Positions 1-6,905 are shown, numbered from the stretch's first letter. The stretch: 21,992 nt of DNA from Chloroflexota bacterium (GCA_029265085.1 JAJUJY010000066.1:1-21992); one strand, 5' to 3'. Numbers and translations: made by a program. The notes: generated by a model not told the origin, from the letters alone.

Positions 1-641
1 CGGTCCGAGATACGCGGGATGGCAAACATCTTCTGGAAGGAACCAGACATGCCGTACTGGTTATTCTCGCAAATAAATACAACCGGTAATTTGTAAACCG
101 CTGCCATATTCAACGATTCATGGAAGGCGCCTTCGTTGGTTGCGCCGTCACCAAAGAAACTCAATATGACCCGGTTTTTCTTCTCACGCTTCAGGCCAAT
201 GCCCACACCCACAGCCATTGGGATGCCGCCGCCGACAATCCCATTGGCGCCCAGGTTACCGCCGGCCACATCGGCAATGTGCATCGAACCGCCGCGGCCG
301 CGGCAGTAACCGGCTTCTTTTCCCATAAATTCGGCCATCATCAAGCGCGGCTCGGCTTCTTTGGCAATGCAGTGACCATGTCCGCGGTGGTGACCCAGCA
401 TCAAATCAGTCGTTTGCATGGCGCAGACCGAACCAACCTCTGAGGCTTCCATCCCAATCGAAAGGTGCATGGTGCCGTGAATCTTCCCTTGAGCATACAG
501 CTCTTCCGCTTTTTCTTCAAAAGCGCGGGTCATCCACATCTTCAAGAGAAATTCTTTCAGACGCTCAGGACCCAATTCGGCCATGATTTCTTTGCGCTTT
601 TCATCGCTCAGTTCTTCATGTGGTTGAATATAGATACTCAT
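1..641 (-). CDS. Thiamine-diphosphate-dependent 2-oxoacid/acetoin dehydrogenase E1 alpha subunit (partial, 3' end off window)
   Basis: I translated this frame by hand and it stays open from the ATG at 641 to the left edge (213 codons). The family decarboxylates pyruvate, a branched 2-oxoacid or acetoin using thiamine diphosphate, as the alpha half of an alpha2beta2 E1. Visible motifs are HHRGHGH (residues 84-90), RGRGGSMH (115-121), the diphosphate-binding GDGATNEG (164-171) and the ENNQYGM segment (192-198). AGAGG sits 7 nt before the ATG and supports the start. It is the last visible gene of the PTS operon, 55 nt after enzyme I. The beta subunit would be expected beyond the left edge. The substrate cannot be decided from this fragment; pyruvate and acetoin are both plausible. 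The family call is firm. Confidence 0.93.
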   Translation of the reverse strand, partial: MSIYIQPHEELSDEKRKEIMAELGPERLKEFLLKMWMTRAFEEKAEELYAQGKIHGTMHLSIGMEASEVGSVCAMQTTDLMLGHHRGHGHCIAKEAEPRLMMAEFMGKEAGYCRGRGGSMHIADVAGGNLGANGIVGGGIPMAVGVGIGLKREKKNRVILSFFGDGATNEGAFHESLNMAAVYKLPVVFICENNQYGMSGSFQKMFAIPRISD

Positions 642-696
642 GATTAACCTCTAATATGTGAAGACGCTGACCGGAAAACCGGGAGCCCTTCTTTCT

Positions 697-2424
697 TTAT
701 TGTTCCTGAATAAACGGCAGACGTTCGCGGATATACTGCTTGACATCTTCCGGCGATTCCAACGCCAAAACTGCTTTGGCAATTTCCTTACATTCATTCA
801 CATCCAATACGCGCATGATCTGCTTGGCCAATGGCACAGCCGGGGCGTTCATGCTGAATTCATCCAGCCCTAACCCCAACAGGATCGGGATAGCCAACGG
901 TTCACCAGCCAGTTCACCGCACAGGCCAACCCATTTGCCGTACTTATGCGCCGCCTGGATTACATTGGCGATCAGGGTCAGCACAGCCGGGGAAAAGGCA
1001 CTGGTCAGGTAGGAGAGCGCGGCATTGGTCCGGTCCACTGCCAGGGTGTATTGGGTCAGGTCATTGGTGCCAATGGAGAAGAAGTCCACCTCGCGGGCAA
1101 AGCGGTCGGCCATGACCGCTGCGGAAGGGACTTCCACCATAATGCCCAACTCAATCTTTTCGGCCACATCTTTGCCCTCGCGGATCAATTCAGCGCGGCA
1201 ATCTTCAAAGATCTGGCGGGCAGCGCGCACTTCGTTTAGCGCGGCCACCATCGGGAACATGATCTTCAGGTTATGCCCGGCACCCGCACGAATGGCAGCC
1301 CGCAGTTGGGTGCGGAACAGTTCGGGTTGGTTCAGGCACAGGCGCAGACCGCGCACACCCAGGAAGGGGTTCATTTCCTTGGGCAGATCCATATAGGGCA
1401 CTTCTTTGTCGCCGCCAATATCCAGGGTGCGTAAAACGACCGGCATATTGCCAAACACTTTGAGGATATCTTTGTACACCTGCACCTGTTCTTCTTCATC
1501 CGCCAGGGATTCGCGCTCCAGGTACAAAAATTCGGTGCGCAATAGACCTACTCCTTCAGCACCGAACTCAATCGCTTTCTTAGCATCTTTCACACCGCCA
1601 ATATTGGCCACAACTTCCACCGCATGACCGTCTTTGGTCACGGCGGGTTCGTGGCATTTGGCGCGCGCATTGGCGCGGATGGCTTCCAATGCCTCCTGGC
1701 GTTTTAACCACTCGGTCACTTCTTCAGCCGGGGGGTCAACCACCAGCAAGCCGTGGCTGCCGTCCATGACGACCGGGGTATTGGCTGAGATGGAAAGTAC
1801 GCCATCCCCTGCCCCAACAATGGCCGGGATTCCCAGGCTGCGGGCAAGGATCGCGGTGTGAGATGTCTCACCGCCCGCGGCGGTGCAAAAACCCAGGACC
1901 AGTGATTTATCCAGGTTGATCGTATCCGAGGGGGTCAGATCCGGCGCAATAATAATGGAAGGAGCTTTCAGGCCTGCTGCACCAGTATCCGCCACGCCAA
2001 GCAAAATCCGCAGGACGCGCTGGCCCACATCACGCACATCCGCAGCACGCGCCTGGAAATATTCATTGCCCATACCTTCCAGCATCTGGGCAAAAAATTC
2101 GGTGGCCGTCTTCCAGGCCATGCATGCATTCTGGCTCTCGTTCTCAATTGCCGACCGGGTCGCATCCAATAGTTCGGGATCACGCAGCATGGTCAGGTGC
2201 GCCTCAAAGATCGCTGCCTGTTCCTGGCTGATCTCCTGGCGGGCTTTCTGATAAACCGCCTGGATCTGCTCTTCGGCAGTATCCAAAGCTGCTTCAAATA
2301 ATTTAATTTCAGCCGGGATATCCGTTACCAGGCAGTTGTCAATTTTTAAGTCAACCTGCCGGTACTGGTACACCGGGCCAAGAGCAATTCCGGCAGATGC
2401 AGCAACGCCGTAGAGCTGGTTCAT
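697..2424 (-). CDS. ptsI: PTS enzyme I (phosphoenolpyruvate-protein phosphotransferase)
   Basis: This cytoplasmic enzyme autophosphorylates from PEP and passes the phosphate to HPr, as the first step of the phosphotransferase system. At 575 residues it has the normal family length. The phospho-histidine lies in GGETSHTAI at H189. The PEP-binding barrel shows GLLRTEFLY (293-301), MVEVPSAA (429-436), FFSIGTNDLTQY (448-459) and the catalytic cysteine in GLCGELAG (C502). These positions match the classical enzyme I numbering. Its ATG overlaps the HPr stop codon by ATGA, so the two are probably translationally coupled. It is complete and shows no missing catalytic residues. Confidence 0.97.
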   Translation of the reverse strand: MNQLYGVAASAGIALGPVYQYRQVDLKIDNCLVTDIPAEIKLFEAALDTAEEQIQAVYQKARQEISQEQAAIFEAHLTMLRDPELLDATRSAIENESQNACMAWKTATEFFAQMLEGMGNEYFQARAADVRDVGQRVLRILLGVADTGAAGLKAPSIIIAPDLTPSDTINLDKSLVLGFCTAAGGETSHTAILARSLGIPAIVGAGDGVLSISANTPVVMDGSHGLLVVDPPAEEVTEWLKRQEALEAIRANARAKCHEPAVTKDGHAVEVVANIGGVKDAKKAIEFGAEGVGLLRTEFLYLERESLADEEEQVQVYKDILKVFGNMPVVLRTLDIGGDKEVPYMDLPKEMNPFLGVRGLRLCLNQPELFRTQLRAAIRAGAGHNLKIMFPMVAALNEVRAARQIFEDCRAELIREGKDVAEKIELGIMVEVPSAAVMADRFAREVDFFSIGTNDLTQYTLAVDRTNAALSYLTSAFSPAVLTLIANVIQAAHKYGKWVGLCGELAGEPLAIPILLGLGLDEFSMNAPAVPLAKQIMRVLDVNECKEIAKAVLALESPEDVKQYIRERLPFIQEQ

Positions 2425-2690
2425 TCCACTTCCCCGAAGTTTGACGCAATCAAATGGGTTAAGGAATCAAGCGCCTGCTGGGCATCTTCACCATCGGCCT
2501 GCAAAACAATCTCACAGCCCTGATCCGCCCCCAGGGTCAATACAGAGAGAATGCTTTTGCCATTGGCCTGTTTGGTACCGTTAATAATCATAATTTTGCT
2601 TTTGTACTTATTCGCTTCTTGAACAAACAAGGAAGCCGGCCGGGCGTGCAGCCCTACTTTATTCTGGATTAAGACTTTTGTTTCGATCAT
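2421..2690 (-). CDS. ptsH: PTS phosphocarrier protein HPr
   Basis: This 89-residue protein carries phosphate from enzyme I to EIIA. The active-site histidine is H15 in VGLHARPAS, and the regulatory serine position is kept as S46 in NGKSIL. That would be compatible with HPr kinase control, but no HPr kinase gene lies in the window. I chose the ATG at 2690 because AAGGA lies 5 nt upstream and it places the active histidine at the usual position 15; an ATG 15 nt further upstream is less likely. It follows the SorC regulator by 34 nt and overlaps ptsI by 4 nt, inside the same operon. Confidence 0.95.
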   Translation of the reverse strand: MIETKVLIQNKVGLHARPASLFVQEANKYKSKIMIINGTKQANGKSILSVLTLGADQGCEIVLQADGEDAQQALDSLTHLIASNFGEVE

Positions 2691-2724
2691 TTCAATCCTT
2701 CCCAATAAATTGTGATTTAACCGG

Positions 2725-3693
2725 TTATTTCACCGTGAAATTGTTGAGATCCGCGTTGAGCAAATAACGCGCAACCGCCGAGTCGGTGACCAAAGCGTTG
2801 ATGTAACGGCCGCGCAGCGCAGCCAGAATCGCCTCGGCTTTTTGAATGCCTGCGCTTACCCCAATGACCATTGGAATTTCACGCAGCCGTTTAATATCAA
2901 TGGAGACAACGCGTTGATTGAATTCGATATCCGGGACATTACCTGTGATATCCAACTGTTTGCCGCAGATATCTCCCACTACACCCACTTTGATTAATTG
3001 GTCCAGGTCTTCTTGCGAGACAAAGCCGTTGCGCAGCATGGAGGAGAACTCCGGCTTAACCGAGCCAATTCCTACCAGGGCGAGGTCTGCCCGTTCAGCA
3101 ATTCCTAACACTTCTTTAATAGAAGGTTCTTCCAGCATGACCTTGCAAATTTCGCGCGATTTCAAGATTAAAGGCGAGAAAACCGTCAGATAATCCGCGT
3201 TGAGCTGGTTAGCCAGATGGCGAACAGCATCGGTACCGTCCATCGCTTCGTTGGAGATTGCACCCTGGGTGCGCACAATTCGCAGCCGGATGGGATGGGT
3301 CGCCCGAACTGCCTGGACGGTGGCAAAGATGGAATTTCCCCAGGCAACGGATACGGTCATGCCATCCCGCAGATAGCTTTCAAAAAGGCGGGCTGCCAGA
3401 CGGCCAACGTTTTGAATCAGCTCATCGTATGGCAGATTGGAGTCAGCCAAAACACGCGCTTGTTTTAATTTGAACTTTTCTTTTAATTTTTCTTCAAGGA
3501 GGGTATTAGTACTGGAGGGGTATCGAATAATGATTTCAACCAGCTTGGTCTCACGGGCTTCCTTTAATAAGCGCGAGACCGTCGAATGAGAAACATTCAA
3601 CAAACGGCCAATTTCGGTCTGGGTACAGTCTTCTTCGTAATACAGGCGGGCAATTTCCGCCATCAACTCGATTTTGTCGTAATTGTTTTCCAT
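2725..3693 (-). CDS. SorC/DeoR-type sugar-binding transcriptional regulator
   Basis: This is a 322-residue regulator of the SorC family. An N-terminal helix-turn-helix is seen at about residues 24-45 (QTEIGRLLNVSHSTVSRLLKEA). The rest is the sugar-phosphate-binding domain, with typical segments such as VSVAWGNS, LALVGIGSV and VVGDICG. Such proteins bind phosphorylated sugars and control their own catabolic operon. Here the gene lies between EIIB and HPr, so autoregulation of the PTS operon is likely. The palindrome at 4993-5008 in the operon promoter is the natural candidate operator (inference). I prefer the ATG at 3693, which begins right before the HTH, over an upstream ATG at 3744. The inducer is unknown. 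Confidence 0.92.
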   Translation of the reverse strand: MENNYDKIELMAEIARLYYEEDCTQTEIGRLLNVSHSTVSRLLKEARETKLVEIIIRYPSSTNTLLEEKLKEKFKLKQARVLADSNLPYDELIQNVGRLAARLFESYLRDGMTVSVAWGNSIFATVQAVRATHPIRLRIVRTQGAISNEAMDGTDAVRHLANQLNADYLTVFSPLILKSREICKVMLEEPSIKEVLGIAERADLALVGIGSVKPEFSSMLRNGFVSQEDLDQLIKVGVVGDICGKQLDITGNVPDIEFNQRVVSIDIKRLREIPMVIGVSAGIQKAEAILAALRGRYINALVTDSAVARYLLNADLNNFTVK

Positions 3694-3799
3694 AATCCGT
3701 CCCTGACCTGTTACTGTCGAACTTCGCCAAGGTGCAATTTCCATAACATCACCAGTAATAATTGAAGTAGATGTTGAACAATCGCAAACACCATTTCAC

Positions 3800-4117
3800 C
3801 TACGCATTCGGCTTGTTTACAATCTGCTCAACAGCCTGCAAAATCTCATTAATGGTTTCTGCCTCACGAATACCGGTTAACAAAGGAACGCCTTTAATTA
3901 CCGGAACGCGCAGATTTTCAGGGATCAGGCTGGTGGTAACAATCAAATCAACCCAGCCGCGTGCCACGTATTCCTGCACTTTTTGAGGTACAACACCAAC
4001 AGCATCCACTGTGTAGCCGCGCTCTTCCAGGATCTCTTTCACCCGCGCAGCCAGCAAATTAGAACTGACCGCCCCTGAACCACATACACCTAGCACTCGA
4101 ATTAACCGTTTTTCCAT
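3800..4117 (-). CDS. PTS galactitol/lactose-type EIIB component
   Basis: This is a 105-residue EIIB of the galactitol (GatB-like) superfamily. The phosphorylated cysteine is C12 in the loop GVCGSGAVSS near the N-terminus. The later segment GVPLLTGIREAETINEIL resembles the GatB C-terminal part. It accepts phosphate from EIIA and would pass it to the sugar during transport by EIIC. The ATG at 4117 is preferred because AGAGAGG lies upstream, while a GTG at 4144 has no ribosome site. It is 43 nt after EIIA. The cognate EIIC is not in this operon as seen. The sugar cannot be named from sequence; galactitol is only the family label. Confidence 0.88.
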   Translation of the reverse strand: MEKRLIRVLGVCGSGAVSSNLLAARVKEILEERGYTVDAVGVVPQKVQEYVARGWVDLIVTTSLIPENLRVPVIKGVPLLTGIREAETINEILQAVEQIVNKPNA

Positions 4118-4160
4118 TGGATTAGGCCTCTCTTGACCGTTCACGATAAAGACATGAACT

Positions 4161-4616
4161 TTACAGGTTGGTCTTTAAGTAATCAACAAGCATTTCTGCA
4201 CTTACTGCATTGCGAATAGCAGCCAATGAACCTTCATTCTGGAACAATACCACTAATTTTTGCAGCCAGACTACCTGCTCTTTGGGGTCATTTAATGCCA
4301 ATACAAAAATTACCTCGACGTTCAGCTTACCGTCCGGGTTGCCCATTTCGGAAAATACTACCGGTTTTTTCAAGGTAGCAATAGCCAATGCGCTTTGATT
4401 GACAAATTCTGCATCAGTGTGGCAAATAGCAACCGGGATTAAAGTAGGCAAGCCGGTCGGGTAAACTTTTTCGCGCTCCACCACATGCTGTTCAAATCCA
4501 GGCTTAACCAGCTCTTTCTTGTTCAGCAAGCGCGCTAAGGCAGAAATGCCTTCTTCTTGATTGTTGACGTCCAGGGAAATGAGAATCAGTTCAGGATCAA
4601 TAACAATAGGATTCAT
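4161..4616 (-). CDS. PTS EIIA component, fructose/galactitol type
   Basis: This 151-residue cytoplasmic EIIA takes phosphate from HPr. The active histidine is H66 in PVAICHTDAE, preceded by YPTGLP and followed by ATLKKPVVFSEMG, the layout seen in GatA and fructose-type EIIA domains. I chose the ATG at 4616, which starts directly before the domain with GGAG 9 nt upstream. A 15-residue extension to an ATG at 4661 would begin inside an inverted repeat and lacks a ribosome site. It is the first full-length gene of the PTS operon, after a leader of about 360 nt. Confidence 0.9.
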   Translation of the reverse strand: MNPIVIDPELILISLDVNNQEEGISALARLLNKKELVKPGFEQHVVEREKVYPTGLPTLIPVAICHTDAEFVNQSALAIATLKKPVVFSEMGNPDGKLNVEVIFVLALNDPKEQVVWLQKLVVLFQNEGSLAAIRNAVSAEMLVDYLKTNL

Positions 4617-4655
4617 GCAAGGGATCTCCAGGATTTTTATGAACGTGGAATAGAA

Positions 4656-4699
4656 GGGCATTCAGGCGAAATGATGTCGTAATGAATGCCTGAATGCCC
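4656..4699 (-). promoter_or_regulatory. Inverted repeat in the PTS operon leader
   Basis: GGGCATTCAGGC (4656-4667) and GCCTGAATGCCC (4688-4699) form a perfect 12-bp inverted repeat with a 20-nt spacer, about 40 nt upstream of the EIIA start. In RNA it would make a stable hairpin. No clear U-run follows, so a simple terminator is doubtful. A regulatory hairpin, processing site or protein-binding site are all possible. Confidence 0.6.
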
Positions 4700-4741
4700 A
4701 TGCTAAATTGCCACGCTATTTTTATATTTTCTGCGGAGGCA

Positions 4742-4766
4742 GCCGGGTGGTACTTCCCCACCCGGC
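4742..4766. promoter_or_regulatory. GC-rich hairpin in the PTS operon leader
   Basis: GCCGGGTGG (4742-4750) pairs with CCACCCGGC (4758-4766) around a 7-nt loop. On the minus strand it lies between the putative leader peptide and EIIA. The sequence just after it on that strand is not U-rich. Attenuator or transcript-stability roles are inference. Confidence 0.55.
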
Positions 4767-4798
4767 CATTTTAATCCAACCGCATCCCTCAGAACTGT

Positions 4799-4891
4799 AC
4801 CGCTAAAAACAAACCGCTAAATCAACCAATAAACCCAACCAATCAGAGAGTACCAGTAAAAAGCACACCAATAAAACGTACTACCGCTAAA
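4799..4891. repeat. Array of seven ACCRNTAAA-like short direct repeats
   Basis: Copies start at 4799, 4813, 4825, 4838, 4852, 4867 and 4883. They read ACCGCTAAA, ACCGCTAAA, ACCAATAAA, ACCAATCAG, ACCAGTAAA, ACCAATAAA and ACCGCTAAA. Spacing is 12-16 nt and all copies are in the same direction. The array overlaps the possible leader peptide on the minus strand, whose Phe-Tyr-Trp-rich codons account for part of the pattern. The copies fall in different codon phases, so coding alone does not explain them. Confidence 0.55.
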
Positions 4892-4894
4892 CAT
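4817..4894 (-). CDS. Possible 25-residue aromatic-rich leader peptide of the PTS operon
   Basis: On the minus strand an ATG at 4894 is preceded by GAGG with 6 nt spacing and opens a 25-codon frame ending in TAG at 4817. Eleven of the 25 residues are aromatic (4 Trp, 4 Tyr, 3 Phe), with FYW at residues 7-9 and FYWY at 12-15. The C-terminal half is strongly hydrophobic. It lies about 85 nt downstream of the predicted transcription start and about 200 nt upstream of EIIA. It could be a regulatory leader peptide or a tiny membrane peptide. It could also be a chance frame through the repeat array. It is too short to assign by family. Confidence 0.4.
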   Translation of the reverse strand: MFSGSTFYWCAFYWYSLIGWVYWLI

Positions 4895-4950
4895 CCGGAA
4901 CCTCGGAGAGACGCTCCGGTTATTCTCTGCTGCAGTTTGTAAGGTTCCCT

Positions 4951-4976
4951 TGCAAAAATTTGCATCCGCTGCAAAT
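4951..4976. promoter_or_regulatory. TGCAAA repeats near the PTS operon transcription start
   Basis: TGCAAA and TTTGCA form a palindrome with a 2-nt centre at 4951-4964, and a further TGCAAA lies at 4970-4975. They sit just downstream of the predicted -10 of the minus-strand promoter, where a repressor could act. The binding protein is unknown. Confidence 0.45.
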
Positions 4977-4984
4977 CTGTTCAT

Positions 4985-5013
4985 ATTTTACGAAATTGTG
5001 CACAATTTGTCAA
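4985..5013 (-). promoter_or_regulatory. Sigma70-type promoter of the PTS operon
   Basis: On the minus strand, TTGACA (5013-5008) is followed after exactly 17 nt by TAAAAT (4990-4985). This is the only near-consensus promoter found upstream of EIIA and would start transcription near 4978. The spacer is almost completely filled by the palindrome at 4993-5008. Confidence 0.75.
4993..5008. promoter_or_regulatory. Perfect 16-bp palindrome, candidate operator
   Basis: AAATTGTGCACAATTT is a perfect palindrome lying between the -35 and -10 boxes of the PTS operon promoter. A protein bound here would block RNA polymerase. The SorC-type regulator encoded in the same operon is the simplest candidate ligand-responsive repressor; this link is inference. 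Confidence 0.65.
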
Positions 5014-5291
5014 TAGGGAATTTTGGAATCTGAAAAAAGTCATGTCGGGGAGATTATTAATCTACGCGCATTAACAGGTTGTTCAACATCTATCCCCTCC
5101 ACTTGGATACTCAAATAAATAATTTTTTATGGAAAGAGCTGATCTATTGGGATTTGTAGGTATTTCTTTCACCACAAAAGGAACGCTCTTTGGGTTGGCA
5201 ATATCCGGTGGTGGAACCGGAAGATAATTCAGGCCAAATTTCATTCGATATCCTTGCATAAGGAAAAAACCAGCCTGGTCTAAAGCCAAAC
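5014..5291. other. Intergenic stretch between the PTS promoter and the parA1 operon terminator
   Basis: No convincing gene was found. A TTG-initiated minus-strand frame (5083-5325) begins inside the terminator hairpin and lacks a ribosome site, so I do not call it. No tRNA, insertion sequence or further strong repeat is seen. It may contain gene debris, since part of that frame looks protein-like. Confidence 0.5.
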
Positions 5292-5322
5292 AAAATCCCT
5301 GCTGTGTTTCTGCAGGGATTTT
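5292..5322 (-). terminator. Rho-independent terminator of the parA1-RHH operon
   Basis: AAAATCCCTGC (5292-5302) and GCAGGGATTTT (5312-5322) form an 11-bp perfect stem with a 9-nt loop, 29 nt after the RHH gene stop codon. The A/T-rich stem base gives a U-run in either direction, so it could work on both strands. Confidence 0.8.
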
Positions 5323-5341
5323 CAAATGAATGCCATAAAGT

Positions 5342-5355
5342 GTTACCGCGGTTAC
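5342..5355. promoter_or_regulatory. parS-like site 1 (GTTACCGCGGTTAC)
   Basis: This 14-mer matches the copies at 6819 and 8970 except for one base, and it overlaps the stop codon of the RHH gene. It is followed on the plus strand by a T-run like the other copies. It is a candidate centromere site for ParB. Confidence 0.6.
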
Positions 5356-5750
5356 GCTTTTTTCTTAACCGGCTTGCCAGGCAGCAAATCGTCTGGAAAT
5401 ACCAGATTCCAATCATAGCGTGGGGAGCGCGAGGGTTTCTTGTACTGGCTGAGATCGACCTGGCCTGCTGAATAATCTTTTAAAAATCGTGCCAATGCCA
5501 AGGTGACCAGTTGAGAAGCGGGCAGGCGCAATTCCTCGGACAAATCCATCATGCGCTCACGCAACAGCGGAGGGAGATCATAGGTTGCACGCTGCGAGCG
5601 GCGCGCCTGAATCTTTGCTCGTTCTTTGGCTTTTTTCTCGCGCTCGCGGCGGGGCAATTGCGCTTCGGCGGTTTTTTGTTCCATCCCAGCCAACAAGTCT
5701 GCCACAGCCGAATCTATCACTGGGCGGCGCTCTCGTTTTCGCTCAGGCAT
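5352..5750 (-). CDS. Ribbon-helix-helix partition (centromere-binding) protein, partner of ParA1
   Basis: This is a 132-residue basic protein. Residues 1-53 are charged and probably flexible. Residues 54-93 fit a ribbon-helix-helix: strand RATYDLP, helix PLLRERMMDLSEELR, turn LPAS, helix QLVTLALARFLKDY. The ATG at 5750 overlaps the parA1 stop by 8 nt and has GAGG 6 nt upstream; the longer frame start lies inside parA1 and is rejected. In type Ib partition systems a small RHH protein encoded right after parA binds the centromere and represses the operon. That role fits here, with the AGGGGCGACCCT repeats upstream of parA1 as likely targets. Fold and role are inferred from pattern, not alignment. 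Confidence 0.72.
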   Translation of the reverse strand: MPERKRERRPVIDSAVADLLAGMEQKTAEAQLPRREREKKAKERAKIQARRSQRATYDLPPLLRERMMDLSEELRLPASQLVTLALARFLKDYSAGQVDLSQYKKPSRSPRYDWNLVFPDDLLPGKPVKKKA

Positions 5751-6513
5751 CCAGCACCTCCTCAAGCCGTTCCAAGATTTGTTTATAGCCGCCCATGCGC
5801 TGGCGGTTTTCTTGATAGCCATTCATCGCCGGGCTTTCAGATGCATATTCCCAGGGTGTTTGCCCGTAGGCAGCTGCCTCTCGGATTCGCGTGTCCTGCG
5901 GAACTGGCGGCCAAACCCGATGACCAAAGGCTTTCACCACTTCCTTGAATTGGGTCAGGGTTTCACGAGTGGTCCGATCAAAAAAGGTTGGGATGATGGA
6001 GTAACCCTGAAAAGTGTGTCCCCGCTGACCAATCTCGCCCATTGTGAGTAAGATTTCTTTAACCCCATCGACTGCCATAGCATCCAAACGGGTGGGAATC
6101 ACCACCCAATCGGAAGCAACCAACCCATTAATATGAAGCACATCCAAAGACGGAGCCATATCCAGCAAAACGGCGTCATAATCTGACGCATGCAGCAAAT
6201 CGGCCAGGATACTCTCGCGAAAATCCGACAAGGTGATTTGACGCTTTACTTTTTCGGTACGCTTATCCGAAGGTAGAATATCCAGATTCGGACGCGCCGG
6301 GACTACCACCGAGCGCAGCGATTCTTCCAGACAGATTAAACGGTACAATCCCGGACTTTTTTCTTGCCCCAAAGCAAAAGCGACATGTCCTTGAGGATCT
6401 AAATCCACCAACAATACGCGCCTGTTGTGCGCGGCCAAACCATGCGCGAGTGTGATGGCTGTTGTAGTTTTTCCTACCCCGCCTTTTTGATTGGCGAATG
6501 CGATTATTTTCAC
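5743..6513 (-). CDS. ParA-family partition ATPase (ParA1, type Ib)
   Basis: This is a 256-residue ParA/MinD-type ATPase without an N-terminal DNA-binding domain, as in type Ib systems. The deviant Walker A motif KGGVGKTTT lies at residues 10-18. VLLVDLDPQGH is the switch region, and AVLLDMAPSLDVLHINGL is the Walker B region. I chose the GTG at 6513, because GAGG lies 4 nt upstream and the usual family N-terminus MKIIAFANQKGG begins there. The ATG at 6549 has no ribosome site. It would move plasmid or chromosomal cargo by nucleoid-dependent ATP cycling. It overlaps the downstream RHH gene and is driven by the promoter at 6593-6622. Confidence 0.9.
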   Translation of the reverse strand: MKIIAFANQKGGVGKTTTAITLAHGLAAHNRRVLLVDLDPQGHVAFALGQEKSPGLYRLICLEESLRSVVVPARPNLDILPSDKRTEKVKRQITLSDFRESILADLLHASDYDAVLLDMAPSLDVLHINGLVASDWVVIPTRLDAMAVDGVKEILLTMGEIGQRGHTFQGYSIIPTFFDRTTRETLTQFKEVVKAFGHRVWPPVPQDTRIREAAAYGQTPWEYASESPAMNGYQENRQRMGGYKQILERLEEVLDA

Positions 6514-6575
6514 AAAACCTCGATTCTCGACCGCCCGGACTGTTTCCATGCAAGAAAATTACACAACCTGAACGC

Positions 6576-6675
6576 AAGGGGCGACCCTCATAATTATATA
6601 GGGGCGACCCTGAATATGTCAAGGGTCACACGAAAGGGGCGACCCTGAATTAAATCCAGGGTCGCCCCTTTCGTG
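6576..6675. repeat. AGGGGCGACCCT repeats with 19-bp hairpin upstream of parA1
   Basis: Direct copies of AGGGGCGACCCT lie at 6577-6588, 6600-6611 and 6635-6646, with an inverted copy at 6658-6669. The last two are part of a perfect 19-bp inverted repeat (6629-6647 and 6657-6675) around a 9-nt loop; one arm reads CACGAAAGGGGCGACCCTG. A further half-site AGGGTCAC lies at 6622-6629. One copy fills the promoter spacer and one lies at the transcription start. This is the expected layout of a combined operator and centromere for a ParA/RHH system; the function is inference. Confidence 0.8.
6593..6622 (-). promoter_or_regulatory. Near-consensus promoter of parA1
   Basis: On the minus strand, TTGACA (6622-6617) and TATAAT (6598-6593) are both perfect consensus boxes with an 18-nt spacer. 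The AGGGGCGACCCT repeat at 6600-6611 lies within the spacer, so tight repression is expected. Confidence 0.8.
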
Positions 6676-6848
6676 AATCAGAAAGCCGTAGAGCGTTTTA
6701 TTGATTCGAGGCAGGGTAAGTATTCCTCTACAAAACAAGACCGTTTTATACACTTTAGAATGACTCGGCCTCACCCATCAAAATTTCAACAAAAATAAAC
6801 TTTCCAGATCAAATCATCGTTACCGCGGTTACACTTTTTAAAAAATAA
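6676..6848. other. Intergenic region between the parA1 promoter and parB terminator
   Basis: No gene is seen. The only clear element is the parS-like site at 6819-6832; the rest is A/T-rich with no further repeat that I can support. Confidence 0.6.
6819..6832. promoter_or_regulatory. parS-like site 2 (GTTACCGCGGTTAC)
   Basis: Its 14 bases are identical to the site at 5342. It lies in the parB/parA1 intergenic region, next to the parB terminator, and is followed by a T-run. It is a candidate ParB centromere site. Confidence 0.65.
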
Positions 6849-6884
6849 CCGGGGTTGAACAACCCACTCCTTGTTCAACCCCGG
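6849..6884 (-). terminator. Terminator after parB
   Basis: CCGGGGTTGAACAA (6849-6862) and TTGTTCAACCCCGG (6871-6884) form a perfect 14-bp stem with an 8-nt loop, 22 nt after the parB stop. The minus-strand transcript continues into a U-rich stretch. Confidence 0.88.
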
Positions 6885-6905
6885 CAAAAAATGCAAGCAA
6901 AGAAC

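Noticed and set aside
4161..4661. EIIA with a 15-residue N-terminal extension
   Set aside because: The upstream ATG lies in the inverted repeat without a ribosome site. The ATG at 4616 fits the domain start.
5083..5325. 80-residue minus-strand frame downstream of the RHH gene
   Set aside because: It needs a TTG start inside the terminator hairpin and has no ribosome site. The internal ATG at 5259 also has none. It could be gene debris, but I cannot support a gene.
5511..6051. Plus-strand frames opposite the RHH gene and parA1
   Set aside because: They are antisense to two coupled genes with good motifs and show no family features.
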